64,000 nt of DNA from Massilia oculi (GCF_003143515.1 NZ_CP029343.1:1364001-1428000); one strand, 5' to 3'. Positions 40,709 through 51,591 are shown, numbered from the stretch's first letter. Numbers and translations are program-made. Notes: generated from the letters alone by a model not told the origin.

Positions 40709-41911
40709 ATGTCCCATCCAACTTCTTCCACCGTGGTCGCCCAGCCGGCGGCCCCGGCATCGGCCTCCCTGTCGATCTTCATCCTGGCGCTCGCCGGTTT
40801 CCTGGTCGTCACCACCGAATTCCTGATCGTCGGCCTGCTGCCGGCCCTGTCGCGCGACCTCGGCATCTCCATCTCGATGGCCGGCCAGCTGGTAACCCTG
40901 TTCGCCTTCACCGTCATGCTGTTCGGCCCGCCGCTGACGGCCTGGCTGTCGCACCTGGACCGCAAGGCGCTGTTCATTGCGGTGCTGCTCGTGTTCGCGC
41001 TGTCCAATGCGCTGGCGGCAGTGGCCACGAATATCTGGGTGCTGGCGCTGGCGCGCTTCATCCCCGCGTTGGCGCTGCCGGTATTCTGGGGCACGGCGAG
41101 CGAGACCGCCGCCGAGCTCGCGGGTCCCGGCAAGGCCGGCCAGGCGGTGGCCAAGGTCTATCTAGGCATTTCGGCGGCCCTGCTGTTCGGCATTCCGCTG
41201 GGGACGATTGCCGCCAACAGCATCGGCTGGCGCAGCGCCTTCTGGATCCTGGCCGCGCTGTCGCTGGCCATTGCGCTCGCCCTGTGGCGCCTGATGCCGG
41301 CCGTGGCGCGCGCCCGGCGCGTGGACTTCCGCTCGCAGGCGCGCCTGTTCCGCGAACCCTTCTTTTTGGCCAACGTCGCGCTGTCGATCCTGGCATTCAC
41401 CGCCATGTTCACCGCCTACACCTACCTGGCCGACATCCTGGAACGCATCGCCGGCGTCGCGCCCGCCAACGTCGGCTGGTGGCTGATGGGCTTTGGCGCG
41501 ATCGGCCTGATCGGCAACTGGCTGGGCGGCAAGGCGGTCGACCGTGCGCCGCTGCGCGCCACCGCGATCTTCGCCGGGCTGCTGGCGCTGGGCATGGCGC
41601 TGTGCGTGCCGGCGGCCGGCAATCCGGTCCTGTTCTGCGCGGTGCTGGCGCTGTGGGGCATCGCCTACACCGGCCTGTTCCCGATCTGCCAGGTGCGGGT
41701 GATGAAAGCGGCCACCCATTCGCAGGCGCTGGCCGGCACCGCCAACGTGTCGGCCGCGAATGCCGGCATCGGCATCGGCGCCATGCTGGGCGGAGTCGTC
41801 ATCCCGTGGCTCGGGCTGGAGATGGTCGGCTACGTGGCGGCGGGCTTCGCACTGGCGGCGGCGCTGCTGGCGCCACTGGTGGCGCGCCTGCGCCGGGCCG
41901 ATCGACCGTAA
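40709..41911 (+). CDS. MFS transporter, DHA1-type drug/sugar exporter
   Basis: 400 residues with twelve hydrophobic segments. The start is SIFILALAGFLVVTTEFLIVGLLPALSRDLGIS, the DHA1 first helix with the usual TTEF motif. LDRKALF is the loop 2-3 region. It resembles the arabinose-efflux/SotB/PbuE group. Inner-membrane proton antiporter; substrate unknown. Divergent from the LysR gene, which is its likely regulator. Confidence 0.9.
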   Translation: MSHPTSSTVVAQPAAPASASLSIFILALAGFLVVTTEFLIVGLLPALSRDLGISISMAGQLVTLFAFTVMLFGPPLTAWLSHLDRKALFIAVLLVFALSNALAAVATNIWVLALARFIPALALPVFWGTASETAAELAGPGKAGQAVAKVYLGISAALLFGIPLGTIAANSIGWRSAFWILAALSLAIALALWRLMPAVARARRVDFRSQARLFREPFFLANVALSILAFTAMFTAYTYLADILERIAGVAPANVGWWLMGFGAIGLIGNWLGGKAVDRAPLRATAIFAGLLALGMALCVPAAGNPVLFCAVLALWGIAYTGLFPICQVRVMKAATHSQALAGTANVSAANAGIGIGAMLGGVVIPWLGLEMVGYVAAGFALAAALLAPLVARLRRADRP

Positions 41912-42162
41912 CGTCCAGTGGCTGCGGGCGATGGACGCGCAGCGCTGCGGCGCCGTTTCTCCCAGCCAGCCTGCTTTGCGTAGAAGACAATTTCCCATCA
42001 GACATCTAAGCTGCATGCATCTCTCAGCAGCCTAAAAATATTTTTTCACAAGCTGCATCCATTCCTGCATCTGGCGAGTAGTACAAGCGCCAACATTGCA
42101 GCCAGCCTGGCGGCGATGCGCCCTAATGAATTCAAACAAGCAATTCTTACTGAGGATACATC

Positions 42163-43812
42163 ATGACCAACCCGCAATTCACCAAGCTCGTACTCGTTTC
42201 CTCGATCGCCCTCGCCCTGGCCGCCTGCGGCAGCAGCAGCAACGATCACGCCGCGCCGCCGGTCACCACCCCTCCTCCTCCGCCGGCCGCCACGGTCGGC
42301 GACGTGGTCGCCCTGACCGCCAGCAACCGCCTGGTCTCGTTCGACCGCGCCACGCCGGGCACCATCCGCAGCAACGTGCTGGTGACGGGCCTGCAGAGCG
42401 GCGAGAACCTGGTCGGCATCGATGTGCGGCCGGCGGATGGCATGCTGTACGGCGTCGGCTCGACCGGCCGCCTGTACACGCTGGACGCCGCGACCGGCGC
42501 CGCCACCAACAAGTCGCGCCTCGTCGCCGACGCCGCCGACACCACGGAACCGTTCACCGCGCTGGCCGGCGCCAGCTTCGGCGTCGACTTCAACCCGATG
42601 GCCGACCGCCTGCGCATCGTCAGCAATACCGGCCAGAGCCTGCGCATCAATGTCGACAGCGGCGCCACGACCACCGACGGCAGCATCAACGGCGGCGCGG
42701 CCAACACCGCGATCTCGGCCTCGGCGTATACCAACTCGTTCGCCGGCACCGGTTCGACCACGCTGTACGGCATCGACAGCGCCAATTCGACCTTGTACAC
42801 CCAGAACCCGCCGAACGACGGCACCCTGGCCAAGCCGGTGCCGCTGGGCGTCGCCATCGGCGCGGCGAACGGATTCGACATCGATGCGCGCACGAATATG
42901 GGGTATATGGTCGCCACCGTCGGCGGCGCGCGCAACCTGTATGGCGTGAACCTGGCTGCCACCAGCGCTCCGGCCACCCTGATCGGCGCGCTCGGCGTGA
43001 CCGAAGACATCCGCGGCATCGCGCTGCGCGGCGCCGCGGCGCCGGTCGTGCTGGGTCTCTCGGACGACAATCGCCTGCTGGGCTTCAAGATCGCTTCGCC
43101 CAACACCATCGACACCAATGTCGCCATCACCGGCCTGGCCGGGGGCGAAACCCTGGCCGGCATCGACGTGCGGCCGAAGGACGGCATGCTGTACGGCCTC
43201 ACCTCGACCGCGCGCCTGGTCACGATCGACCCGGCGACCGGCGCCGCCACCGTCAAGGCGACGCTCAGCGCCGACGCCGCCGACACGACCGCGCCCTACA
43301 CCGCCATGCAGGGCACGACGTTCGCGGTCGACTTCAACCCGGCCGCCGACCGCCTGCGCGTGATCAGCGACAGCGGCCAGAGCCTGCGCATCAACGTCGA
43401 CACCGGCGTCACCACCACCGACGGCAACATCAACCGCGCCGGCGTGGCTCCGCGCGTCGTGGCCGCCGCCTACACCAACAGCATCCCGAACGCGGCCTCG
43501 ACCCAGCTGTTCGACGTCGATGGCGCGAGTTCGGTGCTGGCGCTGCAGAATCCGCCGAACGACGGCACGCTGGTCGACGTGGGGCCGCTGGGCGTGACGG
43601 TGGCGGGCGCCGCCGCCATGGACATCGGTGGCGGCGAGAATGGCCTGGTGCTGGCGGCGCTGCGCACCACGGCCGGCGGCCCGAGCTCGCTGTACCGCGT
43701 CAATCTGACGACCGGCGCGGCAACCCCGGTCAACGGCGCGGCATCGCCCGCGACGTCGGTGATCGGCAGCGGCACGCCAGGCGTGCGCGATATCGCGATC
43801 TGGCTGCGCTGA
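42163..43812 (+). CDS. Lipoprotein with two DUF4394 domains
   Basis: 549 residues, GAGG upstream of the ATG. The signal peptide ends in a lipobox (LALAACGSS), so the protein is probably anchored in the outer membrane. After a Pro-rich linker (residues 30-43) there are two homologous halves of about 250 residues. Each has VTGLxxGExLxGIDVRPxDGMLYG, DFNPxADRLRxxS and GQSLRINVD. Sequence repetition at this level marks a tandem beta-propeller-like DUF4394 repeat. The neighbouring genes, facing it, are an ECF sigma factor and anti-sigma factor, so it may belong to that regulon. Function unknown. Confidence 0.85.
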   Translation: MTNPQFTKLVLVSSIALALAACGSSSNDHAAPPVTTPPPPPAATVGDVVALTASNRLVSFDRATPGTIRSNVLVTGLQSGENLVGIDVRPADGMLYGVGSTGRLYTLDAATGAATNKSRLVADAADTTEPFTALAGASFGVDFNPMADRLRIVSNTGQSLRINVDSGATTTDGSINGGAANTAISASAYTNSFAGTGSTTLYGIDSANSTLYTQNPPNDGTLAKPVPLGVAIGAANGFDIDARTNMGYMVATVGGARNLYGVNLAATSAPATLIGALGVTEDIRGIALRGAAAPVVLGLSDDNRLLGFKIASPNTIDTNVAITGLAGGETLAGIDVRPKDGMLYGLTSTARLVTIDPATGAATVKATLSADAADTTAPYTAMQGTTFAVDFNPAADRLRVISDSGQSLRINVDTGVTTTDGNINRAGVAPRVVAAAYTNSIPNAASTQLFDVDGASSVLALQNPPNDGTLVDVGPLGVTVAGAAAMDIGGGENGLVLAALRTTAGGPSSLYRVNLTTGAATPVNGAASPATSVIGSGTPGVRDIAIWLR

Positions 43813-43813
43813 T

Positions 43814-43848
43814 GATCCAGGCGGCAGCATGCGCTCTGCCGCCTAGAT
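43814..43848. terminator. Hairpin between convergent DUF4394 and anti-sigma genes
   Basis: AGGCGGCAG (43819-43827) pairs perfectly with CTGCCGCCT (43836-43844) across an eight-base loop, flanked by GATC on both sides. It overlaps the anti-sigma stop codon. No T-run. Confidence 0.5.
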
Positions 43849-44535
43849 CCTGACCGCGCGCCCGATGTAGAGAATGGGCCCGGTCGGACGGCCGATCGGT
43901 GATCCGGCGGCCGGTTCCAACGTGATCTCGAACAGCTGGTTCGGCACCACCTTCGGCAGCTTGGCGAGCTTGACCTCGACCGTCTCGCCCGGCTTGACCA
44001 GGCCCAGCGAGACCGGACCTTCCCAGTCGTCGGCCTTGGTCCACAGCTGCAGCGCGCGATCCGCGGGCACCTCGGTCGTGACCAGCGGTTCCAGGCGCAG
44101 CGTGTCGTCGGCCACCAGCTCCAGCACCCAGCCCGGCCCCGCGTTCTGCGGCGCCGCCAGCACCACCATATAGCGCGGTTGCGCGACCTCGAACTGGCGC
44201 AGGCCGACCACGGCCGCCATGATCGCGGCGGCCGCGAAGCCGCCGGCGGCCAGGGCGCGCCACAGGCCCAGGCGTTCCCACCAGCCCGGACCCGCGGCCG
44301 CGGGTGCGGCCACCGGCCCCAGGCTGCGCTCGATGCGCGGCCACAGTGCGCTTGGCGGCGCCACCGGCTCGACCAGCGCGTTCAAGGGCGACAGCCGTTC
44401 TTCCCAATAGGCGACGGCGGCGCGCAGGGTGGCGTCGTTCGGCAGCATGGCATCCACCGCGCGACGCCGTTCGCGCGACAACGTGCCCAGTACGTATTCG
44501 CCGGCCAGCTCGTAGGGGTCGTGGATCGGGTTCAT
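43843..44535 (-). CDS. RskA-type anti-sigma factor
   Basis: 230 residues from the ATG at 44535, which overlaps the sigma stop as ATGA. An ATG at 44544 is possible. The N-terminal cytoplasmic part ([22 protein letters not shown]) is the anti-sigma-K signature. One transmembrane helix follows ([20 protein letters not shown]). The C-terminal RskA periplasmic domain has [19 protein letters not shown] and [24 protein letters not shown]. It should hold the co-transcribed ECF sigma factor at the membrane until a periplasmic signal releases it. Confidence 0.92.
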   Translation of the reverse strand: MNPIHDPYELAGEYVLGTLSRERRRAVDAMLPNDATLRAAVAYWEERLSPLNALVEPVAPPSALWPRIERSLGPVAAPAAAGPGWWERLGLWRALAAGGFAAAAIMAAVVGLRQFEVAQPRYMVVLAAPQNAGPGWVLELVADDTLRLEPLVTTEVPADRALQLWTKADDWEGPVSLGLVKPGETVEVKLAKLPKVVPNQLFEITLEPAAGSPIGRPTGPILYIGRAVRI

Positions 44536-45089
44536 ACCATGCACTCCCGCAGCGCGCTCAGGCCACGCTTGATCCAGGCCTTCACCGTCCCCAGCGGCGA
44601 CTTGAGGCGCTCGGCGATCTCGCTGTGCGAGAAACCGTCGACGTAGGCGTGCAGGATGCTGTTGCGCTTGGCGACGTCGAGCCGGTTCAGGCAGTCGTGC
44701 AGGCGCCCCATGTCCTGGCGCAGTTCGAAGGCGTCCTGCATGCCGGGATCGAAGGCATCGGTGCCCAAGGCATCGAGCGCTTCCTCCTCGACGTTGATTT
44801 CACGGGCGCCGTCGCGCACCGCGTCCAGCGCCGCGTGGCGAACCACGGTGTACATCCAGCCGCGGCCCGAACCGCGGGTGGCGTCGAAGCCGGCGGCGCG
44901 GGTCCAGATGCTCACGAAGGCATCGTGCAGCACGTCCTCGGCCGCCTGGCGCTCGCGCACGATGCGCAGGGCGACGCCCAGCAGGCGCGGGCTTTCCCGG
45001 TCATACAGGCGGCGCAGGGCTTGCCGGTCGCCGCGCGCGCAGGCGGCGAGGTGCGCTTCATAGTCGAAGTGGTCGGATGCAGTCGTCAT
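44532..45089 (-). CDS. ECF sigma factor (SigK-like)
   Basis: 185 residues. Sigma-70 region 2 is [20 protein letters not shown] and [15 protein letters not shown]. Region 4 is [37 protein letters not shown]. No region 1 or 3, so it is an ECF factor. It pairs with the RskA-type anti-sigma by four-base overlap. A TATAAT at 45144-45149 on the minus strand lies upstream. The longer frame continuing to 46814 is out of frame with the kinase gene and is not coding. Confidence 0.93.
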   Translation of the reverse strand: MTTASDHFDYEAHLAACARGDRQALRRLYDRESPRLLGVALRIVRERQAAEDVLHDAFVSIWTRAAGFDATRGSGRGWMYTVVRHAALDAVRDGAREINVEEEALDALGTDAFDPGMQDAFELRQDMGRLHDCLNRLDVAKRNSILHAYVDGFSHSEIAERLKSPLGTVKAWIKRGLSALRECMV

Positions 45090-45184
45090 GACGGGCCGTT
45101 CGGGGTGGATGGTCCGGGATCTGCCGGCTCCCGATGAGCGGCAATTATAGTTGGGCAGGCGAAAGTGGCTTGCACGCTTGCGCG

Positions 45185-46901
<1,717 letters not shown>

Positions 46902-46915
<14 letters not shown>

Positions 46916-48380
46916 GCCCGCCCTGCGCCATCATCGGCGTTTCCCCGCGATAGGTAGGCATGCCCGACAGGACGCCTTCGAACCCCGCCAGCGCCGCGCC
47001 GATCTGCACCCCGCCCTCGCCCAGCAGCAGCTCGTGGATGGTCGTGGCATGCTCGGTGGTGCGGCTCTTGATCACGCTGATCGCGCGCCGTACCTTGCCG
47101 CCCGCCTCGAAGAAGCGCAGCAGCACCGTGCTGTCGCTCAGGTAGCTCAGGTCGACGTCGGTGCGCGCATCGGCCATCAGGCCATGCTGGCCGAGGATCA
47201 TCACCGTGGTCACGCCCTGCTGGTTCAGGTAGGACAAGAGTTCGTGCATCTGCAGGATCAGGAAGTGCTCGCCCGGCATCGCCTGCAGATAGGCATTCAG
47301 GCTGTCGATGACGATGAAGCGGCTGCGGCGCCGGTCGACCGCGTCGCGCAGCTTCTGGGCGAATTCGCCGGGCGACAGCTCGGCCGGATCGAAGTGGTCG
47401 ATGGTGAGCTGGCCATTGTCGAGATAGGGACGCAGGTCGAGGCCGAGCTGGGTGCTACGGGCGAAGAAGGTGCCGAGCCCCTCGTCGAACAGGTAGTACG
47501 AAGCCTTCTCGCCGCGCTGCAGCGCCGACAGCAGGCAGCGCGTCGACACCGTCGTCTTGCCGATGCCGGACGGCCCCACCAGCAGGGTATTCGTGCCGCG
47601 CACCAGCCCGCCGCCGAGCAGCGCATCGAGGCCGTCGGACCCGCTCGAGCCGATCTGTGGCGAGAAATCGCGCACGTGCTCGGAGGCGACCAGGCGCGGG
47701 TACATGACGATGCCGCCGGTATCGAGCGTGTAATCGTGGAAGCCGCCGCGAAAGCGGATGCCGCGCATCTTGAGGACGTTGACCCGGCGCCGCTCCTTGC
47801 CGTAATCCCTCGTGATCTGCTCCAGGCTGATGACGCCATGGGCCAGGCTGTGCAGGTGCTGGTCGGATTCGGCGGTCTTGTCGTCCAGCAGCAGCACGGT
47901 GCAATCGCGCGCCGAGAAGAACTGCTTGAGCGCCAGGATCTGGCGCCGGTAGCGCAGGGGATTCTGGGCCAGCAGGCGCACTTCGGACAGGCTGTCGAAC
48001 ACCACCCGCTGTGGACGCATCTCATCGACACGGTTCATCACCTTGCGCGTCGTCTCGCCGAGTTCGATCTCGGAGGGGTGGAACACCGACTGCTGCGAAT
48101 CCGGGTCGAGATCGTCGTCGCCTGCGAGCTCGACGATGTCCAGCTTGCGCAGGTCCCAGCCATGGCTGTGGCCGACCGCGACCAGTTCGTCGGTGGTCTC
48201 GGACAGGGTGATGTACATCCCGCTCTCGCCACGAGCGACGCCGTCGAGCAGGAATTGCAGACCGAGGGTGGTCTTGCCGGCGCCAGGCGAACCTTCGACC
48301 AGGTACAGGCGTTGCGGCGTCAGGCCGCCACCCAGAATGTCGTCGAGACCGGGAATGCCGGTTGATGTGCGGTCGCTCAT
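46902..48380 (-). CDS. KaiC-like two-domain RecA-type ATPase/kinase
   Basis: 492 residues. Two KaiC repeats: CI with Walker A GSPGAGKTT (residues 30-38), CII with GPSGIGKTT (269-277). A KaiC-type linker and C-terminal SGMPTYRGE are also present. Aligning CII with cyanobacterial KaiC, T426 and S431 correspond to Thr407 and Ser412, but T432 is Tyr413. No KaiA or KaiB gene lies nearby. Start at 48380 is chosen because MSDRTSTGIPGLDDILGGGL is the conserved N-terminus. It is translationally coupled to the hybrid kinase. KaiC-like proteins outside cyanobacteria are linked to stress signalling. Confidence 0.92.
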
Positions 48381-48567
48381 GAAATGCAGCCCTGGCTGTA
48401 GGCCGGTTCGCGCGCATCCGCGCCTGCGCACGAGGGACGGAACGGGGATGGCCTGGGATGGAAGCGTCGCGTGCGGTGCAGCCGCGGCGCAACGGATATT
48501 GCTGGGATTATAGCTCCATCAAGGCTGGGCCGGGACAGCACGGTGCCAACCGTGCTACACTATCGGT

Positions 48568-48789
48568 TGTGCGGCATCGATCAAGCCTCTTGCACTTAAC
48601 GCTTTGGGCTGGCGACACGAGATTGCCTCTGGTAATTACTGATTCCGTCCCCATATCGTGTTCCTGCGGACGACTACTGCGCCAGCAGCGCAGTCCTGAA
48701 GCGCGACGCGGAACGCGGGCCGTCGCACCCAACGAAGTAACCGTCATACCTGACATCGAATTGAAGCCGGCCGCGCGTGCGGGCTTTTT
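48568..48789 (+). ncRNA. Candidate structured small RNA
   Basis: A TACACT -10-like box at 48556-48561 precedes the region and an intrinsic terminator closes it. Inside, paired elements can be seen: ACACGA with TCGTGT, GTTCC with GGAAC, and CTGCGC-CAGCA-GCGCAG as a perfect 6-bp hairpin. It does not resemble tmRNA, RNase P RNA or the SRP RNA as I remember them. The exact 5' end is a guess. Confidence 0.35.
48764..48789 (+). terminator. Intrinsic terminator ending the candidate RNA
   Basis: AAGC, a three-base bulge, CCGC, loop GCGT, GCGG, GCTT, then five T. Confidence 0.6.
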
Positions 48790-48932
48790 CATTCCCCGGC
48801 ATGGCGTCTGCGCCGCGCCGCCACGGTCACCTTACACAGCCCGCTTGCGTGGGCCGCCTCACCCGCCTGCCCCGGCGCCTTCGCGCCAGGCCGGCCAGAT
48901 ATACTCGTATTCAAACTAACAGGAGCCCCATC

Positions 48933-49202
48933 ATGGCAAAAGAAGAACTCATCGAAATGAATGGCGTCGTCGCTGAGGTGCTGCCCGATTCGCGTTATCG
49001 CGTCGATTGCGAAAACGGCCACAAGCTGATCGCCTACACCTCGGGCAAGATGCGCAAGAACCACATCCGCATCATCGCCGGCGACCAGGTCAGCCTGGAA
49101 CTGTCGCCCTACGACCTGAGCAAGGGCCGCATCACCTTCCGTCACCTCGGCAAGACCGGCAGCGGTCCGCGCCCGCCAGTGAACCGCGCGGCGCGCCGCT
49201 GA
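48933..49202 (+). CDS. infA: Translation initiation factor IF-1
   Basis: 89 residues. AGGAG stands seven bases before the [60 protein letters not shown] are IF-1 (S1/OB fold). The extra basic C-terminal tail after the RITFRH motif ([14 protein letters not shown]) is found in one of the two infA copies many Burkholderiales carry. IF-1 occupies the ribosomal A-site during initiation. It is the alternative copy if a shorter infA lies in the ribosomal protein operon elsewhere. Confidence 0.96.
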   Translation: MAKEELIEMNGVVAEVLPDSRYRVDCENGHKLIAYTSGKMRKNHIRIIAGDQVSLELSPYDLSKGRITFRHLGKTGSGPRPPVNRAARR

Positions 49203-49224
49203 TCGGTACGGCTCATCGCCAAGC

Positions 49225-49251
49225 AACGCCACGCACAGCGTGGCGTTTTTT
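49225..49251 (+). terminator. Rho-independent terminator of infA
   Basis: 10-bp perfect stem AACGCCACGC / GCGTGGCGTT with a three-base loop and a T-run, 22 bases after the infA stop. Confidence 0.93.
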
Positions 49252-49380
49252 ATTGGCGCGCACTTTCATGAACAGGCCGGCAGACCGTCTTCGCAGCAGC
49301 TTATCATCGCGGGACGCGTGGATGCCAACCGAGCCATCCGCCCCTGACGGGAGTGATGCAACGGGTGTGGCGAGACGCAA

Positions 49381-49545
49381 ATGCGGCAACGACGCAGTGC
49401 TGAAACCACCGCGAACGCCGTCGCGCGCGGCCTGAACATCCTGGCCGTGCGTGATGCCCCCCAGGCGCAGCGATATATGGATTACAAGAACCTGTGGCGC
49501 GACAAAAAAGTGCGCCACAATGTAAGAAAATTGGTCACATATTAA
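49381..49545 (+). CDS. Short basic ORF, possible small protein or gene remnant
   Basis: 54 residues (MRQRRSAETTANAVARGLN at the start, KVRHNVRKLVTY at the end). The composition is that of a real protein, not a shadow. The start has no strong Shine-Dalgarno, so it may equally be the C-terminal end of a decayed gene. Family unknown. Confidence 0.35.
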   Translation: MRQRRSAETTANAVARGLNILAVRDAPQAQRYMDYKNLWRDKKVRHNVRKLVTY

Positions 49546-49633
49546 GAAGTTTTGACACGATGGCAGCGGTTGCCAGAGCGGCTTCAGTTGCTTGTCCTGG
49601 CAGCAACAACTGCTTACACTGAGCCATTCTGGA

Positions 49634-49668
49634 CGTCCGCTATCGAACGAGACCGGCCAGAAGCGGAC
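49634..49668. repeat. Stem-loop repeat, copy 1
   Basis: GTCCGCTATCG ... GACCGGCCAGAAGCGGAC: the ends GTCCGC and GCGGAC pair. First of seven related copies between 49.6 and 51.6 kb. Confidence 0.65.
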
Positions 49669-49733
49669 TTTGGTGACCGCGCCTGGACTTCAACGTTTGC
49701 GACAGAAGAATGCTTACAAAAGGAAAACAGGGA

Positions 49734-50060
49734 ATGAACGACCTACGCAATGGACTGTACGGCACGGTATTGGTGTTGGCGGCAGCAGCGCTGGGCGGCT
49801 GCGCCTCCTCGGCCGCCATGACGGGCGAGCCAGGGGTACACATGGGGGACAGCTATGAAAAAGTGCTCGCCGTGGTCAGCCGCGACAATACCGTGACCAA
49901 AAAGGTTGATGGCCAAGGCTTCCGGGCGGAGGGTTACTCGACAATGTTCAAGGATTGTCGGGCCAAGTACTTCCTGTTCCAAGGTGCCGATGGTTTGCAG
50001 GGCGTGAAATATGAGCCAGCGCCGCACCTGTCGGTTAGCCAGAACTGCCGCCGGCCTTGA
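49734..50060 (+). CDS. Small lipoprotein
   Basis: 108 residues from the ATG at 49734, with AGGAAAACAGGGA before it. The signal peptide ends in a lipobox (LAAAALGGCASS). The mature part contains GVHMGDSYEKVLAVVSRDNTV and ends with a Cys (QNCRRP) that could pair with the internal Cys in FKDCRAKYFL. It is probably attached to the outer membrane. The family is not recognised. Single gene within the accessory stretch. Confidence 0.7.
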   Translation: MNDLRNGLYGTVLVLAAAALGGCASSAAMTGEPGVHMGDSYEKVLAVVSRDNTVTKKVDGQGFRAEGYSTMFKDCRAKYFLFQGADGLQGVKYEPAPHLSVSQNCRRP

Positions 50061-50079
50061 CTTCCCCCTGCGATGAATT

Positions 50080-50106
50080 TCCGCTGTCGGCCAGAAACGG
50101 ACGTTC
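50080..50106. repeat. Stem-loop repeat, copy 2
   Basis: CCGCTGTCGGCCAGAAACGGAC, a degenerate copy just after the lipoprotein gene. Confidence 0.6.
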
Positions 50107-50312
50107 ATTAATGTGTCTCATCCCTACGGTACTGCGTTGACTGCCTCGACTATCTGCCCTGTTTGCTCATGTTTAGTTGAACGCTCGGTTCACGGCGGGT
50201 GGACCAATGTTTTGGCTGCGGCTGGGAGTCCAATGGTACTTGCTCCCCTACAATGAAAGACATGTCGCGTTCTTCGGCCATGTCCGTGTGCGTTCGGTGG
50301 GGAGGCCGCGAA

Positions 50313-50507
50313 ATGGCACCGAGCGCTTTGAAGGTTTTACGCGAGCTTTCACCAGCAGCTAAGAACATGCCACTCGCTGAGCTTGCCAAAATGATAGTGA
50401 GTGGTAGATCGTTTGAATTAGGCCTAGTCATTGAGTGCAGACTGGGAGCTACGCTACAGGCGCTGGCGGATGTAGGGTACTTGGTGACCCAAGAACCCCT
50501 CCCTTAA
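50313..50507 (+). CDS. Small hypothetical protein
   Basis: 64 residues from the ATG at 50313, chosen because GGGGAGG stands seven bases upstream. The longer frame from 50199 has Cys/Trp-rich shadow composition before this point. The product is MAPSALKVLRELSPAAKNMP and then a helical, hydrophobic C-terminus (LVIECRLGATLQALADVGYLV). It resembles a small helical regulator or antitoxin-like fold, but no family is recognised. Confidence 0.5.
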   Translation: MAPSALKVLRELSPAAKNMPLAELAKMIVSGRSFELGLVIECRLGATLQALADVGYLVTQEPLP

Positions 50508-50533
50508 TAAAACTGGACAGCAAGTCGACACCA

Positions 50534-50560
50534 CGTCCGCTTTGGGTCGGATCTGGTCCT
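50534..50560. repeat. Stem-loop repeat, copy 3
   Basis: CGTCCGCTTTGGGTCGGATCTGGTCC, degenerate on its right arm. Confidence 0.55.
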
Positions 50561-50617
50561 TCGTGACAGTCTGCGATTTTTCGCCCGTGGCGGAATGCTA
50601 TGCACAGCTGAACGGCC

Positions 50618-50635
50618 GCGTTCGGCAAGAAGCGG
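50618..50635. repeat. Stem-loop repeat, copy 4 (partial)
   Basis: GCGTTCGGCAAGAAGCGG keeps only the core and right arm of the repeat. Confidence 0.4.
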
Positions 50636-50736
50636 CTTTTCGCCACGATTCCAGGATTTTTCGATATGGCAAAATGCTATGCTGGATCAACCGGCCGCGG
50701 TCGGTCAGAGGCGGGCATTCTCATTATGGAGCCAGG

Positions 50737-50982
50737 ATGGTGTACTTATTGCATGAGGTTTGGGAAGAGCCGGATGAGAGTGGACAGATGCTTCAAGCGT
50801 TGTGCTTGGCTGGGCCTGACGGAGACGCATTTAGGGCGACGCTTAGCGAGAGCGCTCTCCTCGTCGCGACATTCGAGGCTAATTCCCACGTCGAAGCAAT
50901 GACGAAATACTATTCAATATACGGCCGTGGTGAATATGTCACGGCACATCCGATCGACCACGATCCGTATCCCAACAAATAG
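50737..50982 (+). CDS. Hypothetical protein, small conserved cytoplasmic type
   Basis: 81 residues from the ATG at 50737 (GGAGCCAGG upstream). The sequence MVYLLHEVWEEPDESGQML, LCLAGPDGDAFRATL and ATFEANSHVEAMTKYYSIYGRGEY looks like a family of short proteins I have seen without a known role. It is followed by a His-rich tail. The frame extends upstream through repeat copies 3 and 4, which are not coding. Confidence 0.65.
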   Translation: MVYLLHEVWEEPDESGQMLQALCLAGPDGDAFRATLSESALLVATFEANSHVEAMTKYYSIYGRGEYVTAHPIDHDPYPNK

Positions 50983-51351
50983 CGAGTACCTTAACAGACT
51001 TGAGTGTATGGATGCCAGCTAGGGCCCCGTCAACGTCCGCAATGGGTCGGAAGCGGACGCCACAGTAGGTCCGCAATCGGCCAAAAGCGGACGTTCCCGA
51101 TCCGTTATCAACGGTGGCATTATCCCGGTCGTCCCAGCCTACCTTTTTAAAGACTTCTAATGTCGCGATACAGCCCACAATACGTTGCTCAGCTATTCGC
51201 ATAGCACGACTATAGCGCGTTGGTCGACCTTCAGGGAATCGCGCTCGGTTGGGATCGATTTGATGCCACGAACCCGTCCTTTGGTTGGCCGCAGCCGATC
51301 TTTGCAGTGTTTGAAATCCTTACTTGGTTGGCCTAAGCAGACCGGTCAGGC
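50983..51351. other. Gene-free stretch with repeat copies 5 and 6
   Basis: Two adjacent copies of the stem-loop repeat at 51034-51093. The minus-strand frame running through them (50939-51202) translates the repeat and is not accepted as a gene. The remainder (51100-51351) shows nothing recognisable. Confidence 0.5.
51034..51093. repeat. Stem-loop repeats, copies 5 and 6 in tandem
   Basis: CGTCCGCAATGGGTCGGAAG then CGGACG, followed after 9 bases by GTCCGCAATCGGCCAAAAG then CGGACG. These are the two best-preserved copies; each forms a stem of GTCCGC with GCGGAC. Confidence 0.75.
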
Positions 51352-51591
51352 GTGTGGACGTACTACGAAGCGACACCGGTTCCGCGTCAGGATCGCGTCG
51401 TGGCTGCGCTCGAAGCACTGCAAGCAGACGAACTTCGACATCAATACTCCTACGGGAGGGATCATTGGAGGATTGCCGAGGCAATCGATCAGCTAGATAA
51501 CTGGCTCAGCGAAAACGAGCGATCAACGATCGGATGGGCGTTTTCCGTTTTAGGCACGCACCCAGATGAGTTGGCTTTAGTCTGCTCTTGA
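51352..51591 (+). CDS. Hypothetical protein with GTG start
   Basis: 79 residues from a GTG at 51352; the in-frame stop just upstream (51334) limits the start. The sequence is MWTYYEATPVPRQDRVVAAL, RDHWRIAEAIDQLDNWLSENE, ending LGTHPDELALVC. It is helical and acidic with no signal peptide. No good Shine-Dalgarno is seen. It could be a remnant of a longer gene. Confidence 0.45.
   Translation: MWTYYEATPVPRQDRVVAALEALQADELRHQYSYGRDHWRIAEAIDQLDNWLSENERSTIGWAFSVLGTHPDELALVCS

Larger units (their letters stand above)
48381..48932. other. Long intergenic region between kaiC-like and infA
   Basis: Contains a TATAAT on the minus strand at 48507-48512 (likely for the KaiC-like gene), a candidate structured RNA on the plus strand (48568-48789) with terminator, and about 140 bases before infA with an AGGAG ribosome binding site at 48921-48925. 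ORFs on both strands here have low-complexity shadow composition. Confidence 0.6.
49252..49733. other. Start of the accessory stretch: one short ORF, one repeat copy
   Basis: GC falls compared with the flanks. It holds a 54-codon ORF at 49381-49545 and the first copy of the stem-loop repeat (49634-49668). The rest shows no recognisable gene or RNA. Confidence 0.5.

Noticed and set aside
48508..48792. 94-codon minus-strand ORF before infA
   Set aside because: No ribosome binding site, composition typical of a shadow, and it overlaps the candidate RNA and its terminator.
49743..50108. 121-codon minus-strand ORF opposite the lipoprotein
   Set aside because: It starts in repeat copy 2 and is antisense to a better-supported lipoprotein gene.
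50939..51202. 87-codon minus-strand ORF across repeats 5 and 6
   Set aside because: Much of it is the translated repeat (RFRPIADVDG type), a frequent junk ORF in proteobacterial genomes.
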